DNA from: Candidatus Poribacteria bacterium
GTDB lineage: Bacteria > Poribacteria > WGA-4E > WGA-3G
Direction of reading: 5' to 3'
Length of the DNA: 64,000 bases
Assembly: GCA_028820845.1 (NCBI GenBank)
Contig: JAPPII010000015.1
Location: forward strand, 1-64,000
The first letter of the stretch is position 1. Each line of letters opens with the position of its first letter. Below are positions 16,507 to 25,088 of this stretch, one piece after another. Both the position numbers and the translations under genes were made by a program. Below the pieces are notes generated by a model. That model did no database searches. It was not told the DNA's origin and saw only the letters and a program-made list of their open reading frames with translations.

Positions 16507-17268
16507 TCAACCCTCCAAATCACAGCCAATGAAATTTCGACTTTTTAAAAGTGCTGCCTCCATGACGGAAAAGGACCCTGCAGCCGGATCAATTACATAA
16601 TCACCTTCATTACTAACAGCAGCAATGAGCTCAGCCTGTAAACCGATAGGTTTCTGATGTGGATGTTCTTTTGTTTTTGTACGTTCAAGCCAGACATCGC
16701 GAATGTTATGAATTTTCCAAACCCCTTTTGCCCTTCTTGGATGTTTTTGTAGAACAACACAATATTCACTCACACGTCTGGAGCGGTACCCCATGCCAAA
16801 CCTGTCTTTATTCCAGACGATCAAATCCACAATGTCTAATTGCGTGTTATCAAACCACGTTTTGAACCCTTGGCAAAGATGAAATTTATCCATCCACAGA
16901 AACAGATGTCCAGACGGGATAAGCACGCTGTCAATTCCCCGAATAAATTCGCCAATTAATTCTTCGGGCATTTGCATCAATGAACATCTGCGTTTCTCTC
17001 TACTCTTTCCCTCATTGCCATAATTCATTCTGTCAAGCACACCCCGATACTGCGGATCAAGAAACGCTACAGGCACTGACTCTTTTGGAAGATGGGATAG
17101 GAGCTTCCGACCATCCATCTTCAACCTTGTATTCGGTTTCAGAAAATCAGGCAAGTCTATGGGCGGGGCTTGTACGGCCCGTTCGGTAGAGAATACTGTG
17201 CTTTTAACTTCATCCGTTGTGTCAGGGAAAAGCTTGAGAGTTTCCTTTACGGAGGCCAATTTCTTCAT
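16507..17268 (-). CDS. DNA methyltransferase (DPQY motif)
   Basis: 253-residue amino-methyltransferase with circularly arranged motifs. The catalytic motif FLDPQYRG lies near residue 70, and the AdoMet motif comes late (YVIDPAAGSFSVMEAALL, about residues 226-243). HPHQKP precedes it, as in beta-class enzymes. DPQY fits N6-adenine or N4-cytosine methylation. GAGGAG lies five bases before ATG 17268. It is the first gene of the leftward restriction-modification cluster and is directly followed by the endonuclease gene. Confidence 0.82.
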   Translation of the reverse strand: MKKLASVKETLKLFPDTTDEVKSTVFSTERAVQAPPIDLPDFLKPNTRLKMDGRKLLSHLPKESVPVAFLDPQYRGVLDRMNYGNEGKSREKRRCSLMQMPEELIGEFIRGIDSVLIPSGHLFLWMDKFHLCQGFKTWFDNTQLDIVDLIVWNKDRFGMGYRSRRVSEYCVVLQKHPRRAKGVWKIHNIRDVWLERTKTKEHPHQKPIGLQAELIAAVSNEGDYVIDPAAGSFSVMEAALLKSRNFIGCDLEG

Positions 17269-17344
17269 AAATTCTCCTCGTTTTACTTCGCGTCTTGATT
17301 CAACTGAACCTCTTAGCCATTCGAGGGCAAGACTATTGGATATC

Positions 17345-18790
17345 CTATTCTGCTGTCAAAACCCGCGTTAAGATCTGATTTACCAGTTGCGGGTTCGCCT
17401 TTCCACGAGTGGCACGCATCACCTGCCCGACAAGAAACCCAATCGCTTTCTTTGTGCCATCACGATAGTCTTGGGCGGGACCGGGGTTCTCCTCAACAAC
17501 CTGTAAGACGATGGCTTCTATCTCCGAGGTATCTGTAATTTGTGCTAACCCTTTTTCAGCAACAATCTCCTTCGGCATTTTGCCAGTCTCAAAGGCATCG
17601 TCGAGCACAGATTTGGCGATCTTGCCGCTGATGGTCGCATTTTCAATCAACCCGATGAGTTCGCTGAGATGTGCGGGTGTGACCTTTGAATCTTGAATCT
17701 CAATCTCTGACGTGTTGAGCAGTCGAGTCAGATCACCCATAATCCAGTTTGCACAAGTCGCCGGTTCACCACTGAGTTGTGCGGCTGCGTCGAAGAATTC
17801 GGCGAGTTGCCGGGTACTGGTCAGAAATTCAGTGTTCTCAGGAGAAATGTCGTAGTCGGCGATAAAACGCTCTCGACGAGCGGCGGGGAGTTCAGGGAGT
17901 GCTGACTGAATCTCAGTGAGCCAGTCATCATCCATCTGGACGTGAACGAGATCGGGTTCAGGGAAGTAGCGATAGTCGTCCGCCTCCTCTTTGCCACGCA
18001 TTGCCACAGTTCTGCCGGTATTTGCATCAAACAAGAGCGTCTCTTGGACGACCTCCTCACCCGCGTCTAAGATGCGTGCCTGTCGTTTCACCTCATATTC
18101 CATCGCATCAATCAACTCTTGGAACGAGTTTTTGTTTTTGATTTCCGTGCGCGTGCCTAACGCTTTACTGCCTTTCGGTCTGAGAGAGAGGTTCGGCTCA
18201 CATCGCAGGCTTCCTTCTTCCATGTTGCAATCGCTGACATCAATATATTCTAAAATCTCCTTGACGGCACGGCAGTAGGCAATAGCTTCGTCAGGAGAAT
18301 GCAGTTCGGGTTCGCTTACAATTTCAAGTAAAGGAACACCGGCGCGATTGAAATCCATAAAACTACGGGTCGGGTCACCCGTAACTTCGGCGTGAATGGA
18401 TTTTCCAGCATCCTCTTCAAGATGAATTCTGCGGAGTGCAACGGTACGAGGTTCACCTTCAAATTCAAACGTTACCTGTCCACTCTGACACAACGGGATG
18501 TCGTATTGCGAAATTTGGTAGTTTTTTGGTAGGTCTGGATAGAAATAGTTCTTGCGGTCAAACTTACTGGAAGCCGTGATTTGACATTCCATCGCCAAAC
18601 CGGCACGAACCGCAAACTCTAAAGCGCGTCTGTTGACAACAGGTAGTGTCCCCGGCATCCCTAAGCAGATTGGACAGGTACAGTCGTTTGCCGAGGCACC
18701 AAAGGTATAAGCGCAATTGCAGAAAAGCTTACTCTCTGTGCATAATTCTGCGTGGATTTCTAATCCGATAACTATCTCATATTTTTCCAT
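17345..18790 (-). CDS. gatB: Aspartyl/glutamyl-tRNA amidotransferase subunit B
   Basis: 481 residues, full family length. GatB is the kinase/transamidase subunit of GatCAB, which converts Glu-tRNA(Gln) to Gln-tRNA(Gln) or Asp-tRNA(Asn) to Asn-tRNA(Asn). The N-terminus IGLEIHAELCTESKLFC is diagnostic, with zinc-ligand cysteines (CNC and CPICLGMPG). The middle FDRKNYFYPDLPKNYQISQ and the GSLRCEPNLSLRP strand match the family. The C-terminal YqeY-like domain ends with GQVMRATRGKANPQLVNQIL. gatA and gatC are not in the window. Confidence 0.96.
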   Translation of the reverse strand: MEKYEIVIGLEIHAELCTESKLFCNCAYTFGASANDCTCPICLGMPGTLPVVNRRALEFAVRAGLAMECQITASSKFDRKNYFYPDLPKNYQISQYDIPLCQSGQVTFEFEGEPRTVALRRIHLEEDAGKSIHAEVTGDPTRSFMDFNRAGVPLLEIVSEPELHSPDEAIAYCRAVKEILEYIDVSDCNMEEGSLRCEPNLSLRPKGSKALGTRTEIKNKNSFQELIDAMEYEVKRQARILDAGEEVVQETLLFDANTGRTVAMRGKEEADDYRYFPEPDLVHVQMDDDWLTEIQSALPELPAARRERFIADYDISPENTEFLTSTRQLAEFFDAAAQLSGEPATCANWIMGDLTRLLNTSEIEIQDSKVTPAHLSELIGLIENATISGKIAKSVLDDAFETGKMPKEIVAEKGLAQITDTSEIEAIVLQVVEENPGPAQDYRDGTKKAIGFLVGQVMRATRGKANPQLVNQILTRVLTAE

Positions 18791-18865
18791 TTTTTAACAA
18801 TTCACCCAGCTAAGTCTTGTTTTAAATGGCTACCGGCAGTCAGTTAGCCGATAGCCAACCGCTTT

Positions 18866-19627
18866 TTAAGATAATTCGTTGACGACGGCAACATTCGCTT
18901 CCACTTCACTTTTCGAGGTCATGCCAATGGTCATAGCGTGCACACAAGGCAGACCCATCACAAATTCAATTGCTTCACGCTGGCGCTCCGCATCTTGTGC
19001 CAATTTCCCCATACCTAAAACTTTCATACCGTAGATACCCTTTCCAGCAAACGCCATCTGTTCCATTGTTCGGATAACATCAGCAGGCGATGCGTCCATA
19101 CTAACCCCGGCGTGGTTAATCCGTGCCAACACAACTTCGACCCATTCTGTCATCGCGGATGTTTGGAACGCCCCGTAATCGTGACAAGATACACCATGTG
19201 CGCGAATCAATCCTTGTTCTTTACAACGTGCGAGTGCTTCCATCGCATCTGGATAGCGTTGCGGCCAGTCAACCTGTGTGAGGCAGTGGAGTAGGACAAT
19301 ATCTACATAGTCAGACCCGATTTCTTTGAGAAATCGCTTTACGTCTGCTTCTACGGTCTCTCGCGTTCGAGATGTAGTTTTTGTCGTGATCGTGACACTT
19401 TCCCGTGGTAGTTCTTTGAGTGCTGCCTTCACATGTGGATGGCTTCCATACTGATCGGCAGAATCCCAAAAGGTCACACCTTTTTCGTGCGAAAATAGGA
19501 GCAAATCGCGTAAGGCTTCAAATCCCAAGTCCGTCTGATTTGAGCGTCCGTTCCAGCCATTTGACCCAGTGCCAATCGAGAGTCGTGAAACATTTAAACC
19601 TGTTTTTCCGAGTGCTACAATTTCCAT
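18866..19627 (-). CDS. Aldo/keto reductase family protein
   Basis: 253 residues, TIM-barrel AKR fold. The opening GKTGLNVSRLSIGTG, the catalytic aspartate-tyrosine region FWDSADQYGSHPHV, TTKTTSRTR for the catalytic lysine strand, and DYVDIVLLHCL for the histidine strand are all typical. It is shorter than the usual 300 or more residues and lacks the long C-terminal cofactor-binding end, so NADPH binding may differ. AGGAGG lies six bases before the ATG. It is transcribed in the same direction as gatB, 75 bases upstream; that gap carries AGTTAGCC-type repeat words. Confidence 0.85.
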   Translation of the reverse strand: MEIVALGKTGLNVSRLSIGTGSNGWNGRSNQTDLGFEALRDLLLFSHEKGVTFWDSADQYGSHPHVKAALKELPRESVTITTKTTSRTRETVEADVKRFLKEIGSDYVDIVLLHCLTQVDWPQRYPDAMEALARCKEQGLIRAHGVSCHDYGAFQTSAMTEWVEVVLARINHAGVSMDASPADVIRTMEQMAFAGKGIYGMKVLGMGKLAQDAERQREAIEFVMGLPCVHAMTIGMTSKSEVEANVAVVNELS

Positions 19628-19755
19628 CAGATACCTCCTGCGTTTTTATATACACCGCACCCAAACCGAGCAATCAGTTAAGTCTGCATTAAGTGTAACA
19701 CAACGACCCGAAATTAGGCAACTGATTTCTCCAACACTCACTTTTTTGTTGCTTT

Positions 19756-19783
19756 TTGACTCCAAATAACGTTATAGTATAAG
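19756..19783 (+). promoter_or_regulatory. Candidate sigma-70-type promoter
   Basis: TTGACT (19756-19761), a 16-bp spacer and TATAAG (19778-19783), in the gap before the small gene at 19871 and the FGE-like lipoprotein. AAGGAGG follows at about 19836, but it is too far from either start to serve as a Shine-Dalgarno. Confidence 0.4.
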
Positions 19784-19870
19784 GTAGTATTTGGGTAATT
19801 TTTGTCATTGCAATCGAACTCATGCTAATTTTCGTAAGGAGGACCGCAAAAAAGACTCGAAGTGAAAATC

Positions 19871-20110
19871 ATGTACAAATGTTTTCTGGTCTCCATGCGG
19901 AGCCAAGATAAGTCTCCACCATCTTTCAAGGCGGACAGCAGAGACCATGCACTTGAGATAGCGAAACAAAAGGTGGGTTTAGATGAATGGGATTTGCGTT
20001 TCGATAGAGAAATGCACGGCGGAGAAGCACTGGCGGGTCTGGCTTACACATACATCAGTGACCGGTGGTGTCTTTATATACATGATGAGCGGCACGCAAC
20101 AACCGCTTGA
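19871..20110 (+). CDS. Small hypothetical protein
   Basis: 79 residues from ATG 19871 (GTG 19862 would add three). It has mixed alpha/beta-like composition, beginning MYKCFLVSMRSQD and including DHALEIAKQKVGLDEW. There is no signal peptide or known motif. It lies 42 bases upstream of the FGE-like gene on the same strand. A real but unrecognised gene seems more likely than a chance frame because nothing else occupies the strand. Confidence 0.45.
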   Translation: MYKCFLVSMRSQDKSPPSFKADSRDHALEIAKQKVGLDEWDLRFDREMHGGEALAGLAYTYISDRWCLYIHDERHATTA

Positions 20111-20152
20111 ACCGAATTAACCGCGATCACCTGTGTAGTAAAGGAGTTAATT

Positions 20153-21244
20153 GTGAGAATTTTGATTTTACTGATGATCGTATTCGCTATTATCGGATGC
20201 GACACAGATGAACCTGTAGATGAGATTTTAGAAGTCTCGTCAGAGGTTTCAATGGCTGCGCCCGCAATGGAAATGAACTGTCCGAACTTCCTTTGGAAGA
20301 ATATCTATCGGATGGCAGAGATTCCGGGAGGCAATTTCACGATGGGCAACGATGTGGTTATACCTGCTTTAGAACACATTGCTCATAAGTTTCAGGCGTA
20401 TACCGTCCGATTTTACATGGATAAGTATGAGGTAAGCGTTAGTGAGTTTAGGTTTTTCGTAGAGACCAGTGGCTACCGTATGGAAAGCAATCTTTACAAA
20501 CTATACGGATTTGACGAATACGCACCTAACGATCCTGCACAAGTCTCATGGCGGGATGCCAATGCCTACGCAAAATGGGTAGGCAAACGCCTGCCCACAG
20601 AAATGGAGTGGGAAAAGGCAGCACGCGGCGGCTTAGTGGATATGCCGTTCACGTGGGGCAATACGCCACCCAGTCTTGCTACGAAACAGCCGAGCGTAAA
20701 ATGGGTTAGAAATACGCAACTCAACGGTCGGGTTACAACATGGCATACTGGGCGCATGGCGGCTGAAGGCGCGTTTGCGATCGGCTTCGGCGGTCGCGAC
20801 TCCAATGGCGAATGGATGTCAGGCATCCCGTTGCGGATGGGTCTGGTGTTTAACCCACAGCCTATCGGGTCTTATACCCGGAATGGATACGGATTGTTCG
20901 ATATGATAGGCAACGTAGATGAATGGTGTGCGGACGACTGGAATACAAACGCCTATTTGGTGTTTGCTCTTGATCCAAAAACAAGGAAGATAGAGAACGG
21001 TTCCAGTTGGAAAGTCGTCAGAGGCGGCGGGCTTCGGCACAGTGTCTTTATCGCCAGCCAGCGCGCTGAGACTATCCGAAGAAACGGACAAGTCCCCGGA
21101 GATGGATACCTTGCAAACACGATTGATGTCGGAGAACGTTCAAAACTACATGTATCTTACGGTGCTGTCAATTCCGTTCCTGTCGGTTTCCGATGCGCAA
21201 TGGATATGCCGGGATACTCTTATGACTTCATAGACAATCAGTAA
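20153..21244 (+). CDS. Formylglycine-generating-enzyme (SUMF1)-domain lipoprotein
   Basis: 363 residues starting at GTG with AAAGGAG upstream. The signal sequence ends in a lipobox (FAIIGC), so it is probably membrane-anchored. The FGE-sulfatase fold is clear: IPGGNFTMGND, KYEVSVSEFRFFVETSGY, VSWRDANAYAKWVGKRLPTEMEWEKAARGG, NGYGLFDMIGNVDEWCADDW and VVRGGGLRH. True FGE enzymes oxidise the sulfatase active-site cysteine, but many SUMF1-domain proteins do other jobs, and the copper-binding cysteine pair of FGE is not evident. A sulfatase with a CAPSR motif is encoded at 39022-40647, but that link is inference. Confidence 0.85.
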   Translation: MRILILLMIVFAIIGCDTDEPVDEILEVSSEVSMAAPAMEMNCPNFLWKNIYRMAEIPGGNFTMGNDVVIPALEHIAHKFQAYTVRFYMDKYEVSVSEFRFFVETSGYRMESNLYKLYGFDEYAPNDPAQVSWRDANAYAKWVGKRLPTEMEWEKAARGGLVDMPFTWGNTPPSLATKQPSVKWVRNTQLNGRVTTWHTGRMAAEGAFAIGFGGRDSNGEWMSGIPLRMGLVFNPQPIGSYTRNGYGLFDMIGNVDEWCADDWNTNAYLVFALDPKTRKIENGSSWKVVRGGGLRHSVFIASQRAETIRRNGQVPGDGYLANTIDVGERSKLHVSYGAVNSVPVGFRCAMDMPGYSYDFIDNQ

Positions 21245-21329
21245 CGCTTGCGAATTCGCAGTCAAGGCACCCATAACCTAAAGGTTAGGGCTTGTGCTTC
21301 GTAGACGACAGCGACTCTTGAGAATCGAC

Positions 21330-22493
21330 TTACATCGTCTCCACAACGGGATCGCAAGCAGCCCGTAAGATGTTTATAGCAGCGTTTACATCTCTATCGT
21401 GGTGAGAGCCACAATTCGGACATGTCCACTGCCTATCCGAGAGAGAAAGATTTTTGTTGTGATACCCACAATTTGAACAGGGTTTTGTTGTGGCAGTCCA
21501 CTGTCCAACTTTACGGTAATCGCGATTATGTTTGAAACATTTGAACGCCAAAATCTGAACAAATTGCCCGAAAGCAAGGTCAGAGACTTTGCGTCCCCAG
21601 AGGCGTTTCATGCCTTCAAGGTTCAGCGTCTCAGTGGCGATGGTATCAAACCTTCGGCACAGGTCTGTAGCAAGTTTCCACTGCCAATCTTTGCGTTGGT
21701 TGGCAACTTTGCGATAGAGCCATGCCAAATCTCTGACGGCACGCCACCAATTGCCCGACCCTTTGACTTTACGCGAAAGTGCCTTGTTGAGGGTTCGGAG
21801 GTGTTTCAAGGACTGTTTCAAGAATTGTGGGGATTGTATTTTCTCACCAGTGTTGAGCGTGAGAAAAGCGTCTTTCATTCCAAAGTCTGCCCCGACACTT
21901 TCACCCGTGGCAGGCAGGACTTCTTTGGAGGAATCATCTGTCACGACATAGAGCCAATACGTGCCAACGCTGTCGCGAAGGATTTGGATATATTTCACGT
22001 TCCCCTTCCACTCGCGGTGCAGGTGGAAAGAAAACCAACGTTTATCAAACTTCAAAGTCTGTGTGCTTTCGTCCCACGATTTGAAGGAGATACGCACACG
22101 TCCGTTTTCAAGTTTGTATCCCGTCTGGAACTTTGCGGAACGGCAGCGTCCTTTGCGTTTGAACTTTGGCATGCCGACTTTACGACCGCCATGTTTTTTG
22201 AAATCAAAAAACTTTTCCCACGCAAGATGCAGACGGATAATTACCGCGTCAAGGGTATCCCGCGGTATCCATGCCCAATGTTTCTTGGTACGTTTCAACA
22301 ACTTCGTGAGGTGGGGTTGCAACCGATACCGACCGGCATATTTGCCATAACGACGATAGTAACGGTTCTCCAACTTCAAGAAGTGGTTATGCACGTCTGC
22401 AAGGTCATCAAGCATGTTGCCAAAACGTTTGTTCTTTGGATGTTCGCGTATTTGATACTTATAGGTTCTACGATGCTGTTTCTGTTTTTTCAA
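21330..22493 (-). CDS. tnpB: TnpB RNA-guided nuclease of IS element A
   Basis: 387 residues. TnpB is the RNA-guided DNA nuclease ancestral to Cas12. The RuvC triad appears intact: D in VGADFGMKD, E in ATETLNLEGM, D in HHDRDVNAAINI. The zinc finger shows CSNCGYHN then WTCPNCGSHH. The start is a TTG because an in-frame stop precedes it directly. An omegaRNA is expected to overlap the 3' end of the gene and the right-end hairpin (21261-21340). The strong promoter at 22592-22620 points into this gene. Confidence 0.9.
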   Translation of the reverse strand: MKKQKQHRRTYKYQIREHPKNKRFGNMLDDLADVHNHFLKLENRYYRRYGKYAGRYRLQPHLTKLLKRTKKHWAWIPRDTLDAVIIRLHLAWEKFFDFKKHGGRKVGMPKFKRKGRCRSAKFQTGYKLENGRVRISFKSWDESTQTLKFDKRWFSFHLHREWKGNVKYIQILRDSVGTYWLYVVTDDSSKEVLPATGESVGADFGMKDAFLTLNTGEKIQSPQFLKQSLKHLRTLNKALSRKVKGSGNWWRAVRDLAWLYRKVANQRKDWQWKLATDLCRRFDTIATETLNLEGMKRLWGRKVSDLAFGQFVQILAFKCFKHNRDYRKVGQWTATTKPCSNCGYHNKNLSLSDRQWTCPNCGSHHDRDVNAAINILRAACDPVVETM

Positions 22494-22591
22494 GGATTTT
22501 CACGGTTCACGGCTTTAACCCCCGATCAAGGTGGGTTAGGGACAGACACGCCTTGCGACGTGCTTGATCGTGTCCCTACCGTGATAAAAAT

Positions 22592-22620
22592 AGTATAACA
22601 TTTTTGACAATTTATGTCAA
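22592..22620 (-). promoter_or_regulatory. Consensus promoter reading into tnpB A
   Basis: On the minus strand TTGACA, a 17-bp spacer and TATACT, about 100 bases before the tnpB start and inside the element. TTGACA also forms a palindrome with the neighbouring TGTCAA (22604-22620). Confidence 0.65.
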
Positions 22621-22763
22621 GAGAAAAAAAGGACGGTGTTTCCTCCCCAAGCTGAAGCATGGGGTTTCCACACCGAAGATACTCGATGAAACATATAAAA
22701 TTTTTTAGCAGCAACCGCATCCAGTCCAATCAAACAGCAAACTCATATATCACATCAGATTCT

Positions 22764-24965
22764 ATGATACTCCAGAAATTTTTTTGGGGTTTGCTGGTCT
22801 TGGCGTACAGCTGCCTTGTAATTGGGACACCGGTTTTTGCTGATAAAGAACGTAGTGCGGCATGGCAAGAAGCCTTCGCTCTGATTGATAAAAGACAGCA
22901 CAAAAGCGCAGTTTTGAAACTGGAGGCTTTACTAGAAACCGGTTTGTCCGAGTCAGAGAAACTTGAGATCCATCACGCGCTCGGTTACAACTACGAGAAA
23001 CTTCGGGATCGTCCGAAAGCCGTGCGTCACTATGCACGAGTCGTCTCGTTCAACTATCCATTAGCAGACTACGCAGCCTACCGCCTTGCGCGGCTCTATG
23101 AAGGTATGAAGAATGAAACACGGGCGATAAAATGGTATGCGCAGCTTGTGAGGGACTACCCAAAGAGTTTCTACTTTTTGGAGGCAAATTGGGCTTTATC
23201 GAAACTGTATCTTGATAAGAAACAGTATGAAACGGCGAGACCCCACTTAAACGAACTGGCTAAACACCGGCAATACGCGAGGAGAGCAACTTTTGAGTTA
23301 GCACGTTGTGATGAAGCACTCGGTGCCACTGCTGATGCGTTTGAAGCGCATCGTGAACTCATTCAGAAAGAACACTCAGGCAGCGTTGCCAAAAAAGCAC
23401 TTGATCGCCTCAAACAACTTATGGGAAAAAATAAGTCTTTAAAACTCACCGCTGATGATCGGATTAATTCTGGCTTAGTTTTCTTTTCACATCGGGCATG
23501 GAAGTCGGCTGTAGCAGAATTGGAACGGATTCCCGAAACAGCAGATTTAAGCACGCGTGGATACGCGCTTTACCTCATGGGAAAGAGCTACCAGGGACGT
23601 AGGTGGTACAACACAGCGATTAAAAAGTTTAACGCTGTGATTGCGTTTGGGGAGAAAAGTGAATACTTAACACGGGCGACCTATCAAGCCGCACAATGTT
23701 ACCGGCGGAAAGGGCACCTCAAAACTGCGGTGAGTCGACTTGAGGACTTCGTGAAAAAATACACATGGAGTGAGCTGGTAGACAATGCGCTGTACGATAT
23801 TGCACAAATCCGTGAAAAACAAGGCAAATCGGAAGCAGCCCTCGACGCCTACGCCCGTTTAATAGAAATGGCTCCTAAGAGTCCTTATGCCGATGTAGCA
23901 GCATGGAGAATAGGTTGGCACCGTTTTGACGAAAAACGCTACGAAGAAAGCTACAATGCTTTCAAAGGACTAAAGGAACACTTCCCCGGCAATAGATACG
24001 CAATGGGCGCACATTTTTGGATGGCAAAGATTCGGGAACACCAAAACAAACCCGCGCAGGCACGAAAACTCTACCAAGAAGTTGCTGAAGCACACTATTG
24101 GTACTATACCGCAAGGGCAAAAACGATTCTCGGGATCACCAGATCTGAACTGGAACCGAGAGCCGTTCAGGATGCAGAATTACCGGTGCCTAAGGCGGGT
24201 CCAGAGCAGATTCCACTCCTGATGGAACTCCGGCTTTACGAAGATGCTATTGCGCAATTGAACTGGCACATTGACACGAACTCGCTTCCTGAGCGTCAGT
24301 GTTTTTACGACTTGATTACGTGTTATGAACGGCTCGCCATGTACGATAAAGCCAGGGAACTCACCGCAGCGTCGCTTGAAAGTCCAGCTTTCGCGAATGC
24401 CTCGCGCGCCGATTTAGCGAACCTCCACCAGAAACTTTATCCGCGCTATTATGCCGATGCAGTTGAGAAGTATGCCAAGATGTATAACGTTGATACTTTC
24501 TTAATTGCCGCTATGATCCTGGAAGAGAGCCGATACAATGCGGAGGCAATTAGTTGGGCAGGCGCGATTGGGTTGATGCAGATTATGCCAGCCACTGGCA
24601 GGGAACTCGCGCAACAACTCAAAATCCGGCGTTTCCGGACTTCGATGCTCAAACAAGCCGACATTAATATTCGGATGGGGACAAAGTATATATCCGACCT
24701 CAACTCGTGGTTTGATGGCAACCCAATGCTGGTCATCGGTGCGTATAACGGAGGTCCCGGGCGGATGAAGCGATGGGTGAAGTCAAAAAACATAAAGGAT
24801 ATCGACTTATTCGTGGAGAAGATTGGGATCCGAGAGACACGGCTTCACATCAAGAAGGTCATCAACAGTTACGATCATTACGTCCAGATTTATCGGAAAA
24901 CAGATGAACCGCCCGCTGTGAATTCAACGACAGATCTAAGCGAAAAACGACTCCAAGGCTTTTAA
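22764..24965 (+). CDS. Soluble lytic murein transglycosylase with TPR-like repeats
   Basis: About 733 residues. It cleaves peptidoglycan beta-1,4 bonds, forming 1,6-anhydromuramic acid. From the chosen ATG a signal peptide follows (WGLLVLAYSCLVIGTPVFA). About 530 residues of helical TPR-type repeats come next (SALYLMGKSYQGRRWY-like units). The C-terminal SLT domain has the catalytic glutamate in ILEESRYNAEA, then GAIGLMQIMPATG and VIGAYNGGPGRM. Starts at 22686 or 22659 are open, but the first ATG lies within the end of IS element A. That element has probably replaced the native upstream region. Confidence 0.88.
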   Translation: MILQKFFWGLLVLAYSCLVIGTPVFADKERSAAWQEAFALIDKRQHKSAVLKLEALLETGLSESEKLEIHHALGYNYEKLRDRPKAVRHYARVVSFNYPLADYAAYRLARLYEGMKNETRAIKWYAQLVRDYPKSFYFLEANWALSKLYLDKKQYETARPHLNELAKHRQYARRATFELARCDEALGATADAFEAHRELIQKEHSGSVAKKALDRLKQLMGKNKSLKLTADDRINSGLVFFSHRAWKSAVAELERIPETADLSTRGYALYLMGKSYQGRRWYNTAIKKFNAVIAFGEKSEYLTRATYQAAQCYRRKGHLKTAVSRLEDFVKKYTWSELVDNALYDIAQIREKQGKSEAALDAYARLIEMAPKSPYADVAAWRIGWHRFDEKRYEESYNAFKGLKEHFPGNRYAMGAHFWMAKIREHQNKPAQARKLYQEVAEAHYWYYTARAKTILGITRSELEPRAVQDAELPVPKAGPEQIPLLMELRLYEDAIAQLNWHIDTNSLPERQCFYDLITCYERLAMYDKARELTAASLESPAFANASRADLANLHQKLYPRYYADAVEKYAKMYNVDTFLIAAMILEESRYNAEAISWAGAIGLMQIMPATGRELAQQLKIRRFRTSMLKQADINIRMGTKYISDLNSWFDGNPMLVIGAYNGGPGRMKRWVKSKNIKDIDLFVEKIGIRETRLHIKKVINSYDHYVQIYRKTDEPPAVNSTTDLSEKRLQGF

Positions 24966-25088
24966 GCTATTTAATCTGGGCACCGTTCCACTTCGTTTCA
25001 CGGTGGTTCTCGACTAATTCCCAACTGCTCCTGGATCATGAAAGGTTTTTAAGCTATTTAATCTGGGCACCGTTTTACTTCATTTCAG
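24960..25088. repeat. Direct duplication spanning the transglycosylase and nadB 3' ends
   Basis: A unit of about 42 bp beginning TTTTAAGCTATTTAATCTGG occurs at 24960-25002 and again at 25047-25088, 87 bases apart. Its end matches the last codons of nadB (complement of ACTTCATTTCA) and its beginning the stop region of the transglycosylase gene. This is a local tandem duplication between convergent genes. Confidence 0.75.

Larger units (their letters stand above)
21261..22669 (-). mobile_element. tnpB-only IS200/IS605-type element (IS1341-like), element A
   Basis: A lone tnpB lies between subterminal hairpins. The left end in element orientation holds CCCCA/TGGGG (22645-22664) followed by GAGGAAA. 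The right end holds CCC-AACCT/AGGTT-GGG (21270-21290) followed by a terminal TTGAC. There is no tnpA transposase, so it would need help in trans. It lies between the FGE-like gene and the lytic transglycosylase gene. Exact boundaries are approximate. Confidence 0.75.

Noticed and set aside
21528-22598. 356-codon open frame on the plus strand
   Set aside because: Antisense to tnpB of element A, which has an intact RuvC triad and zinc finger.
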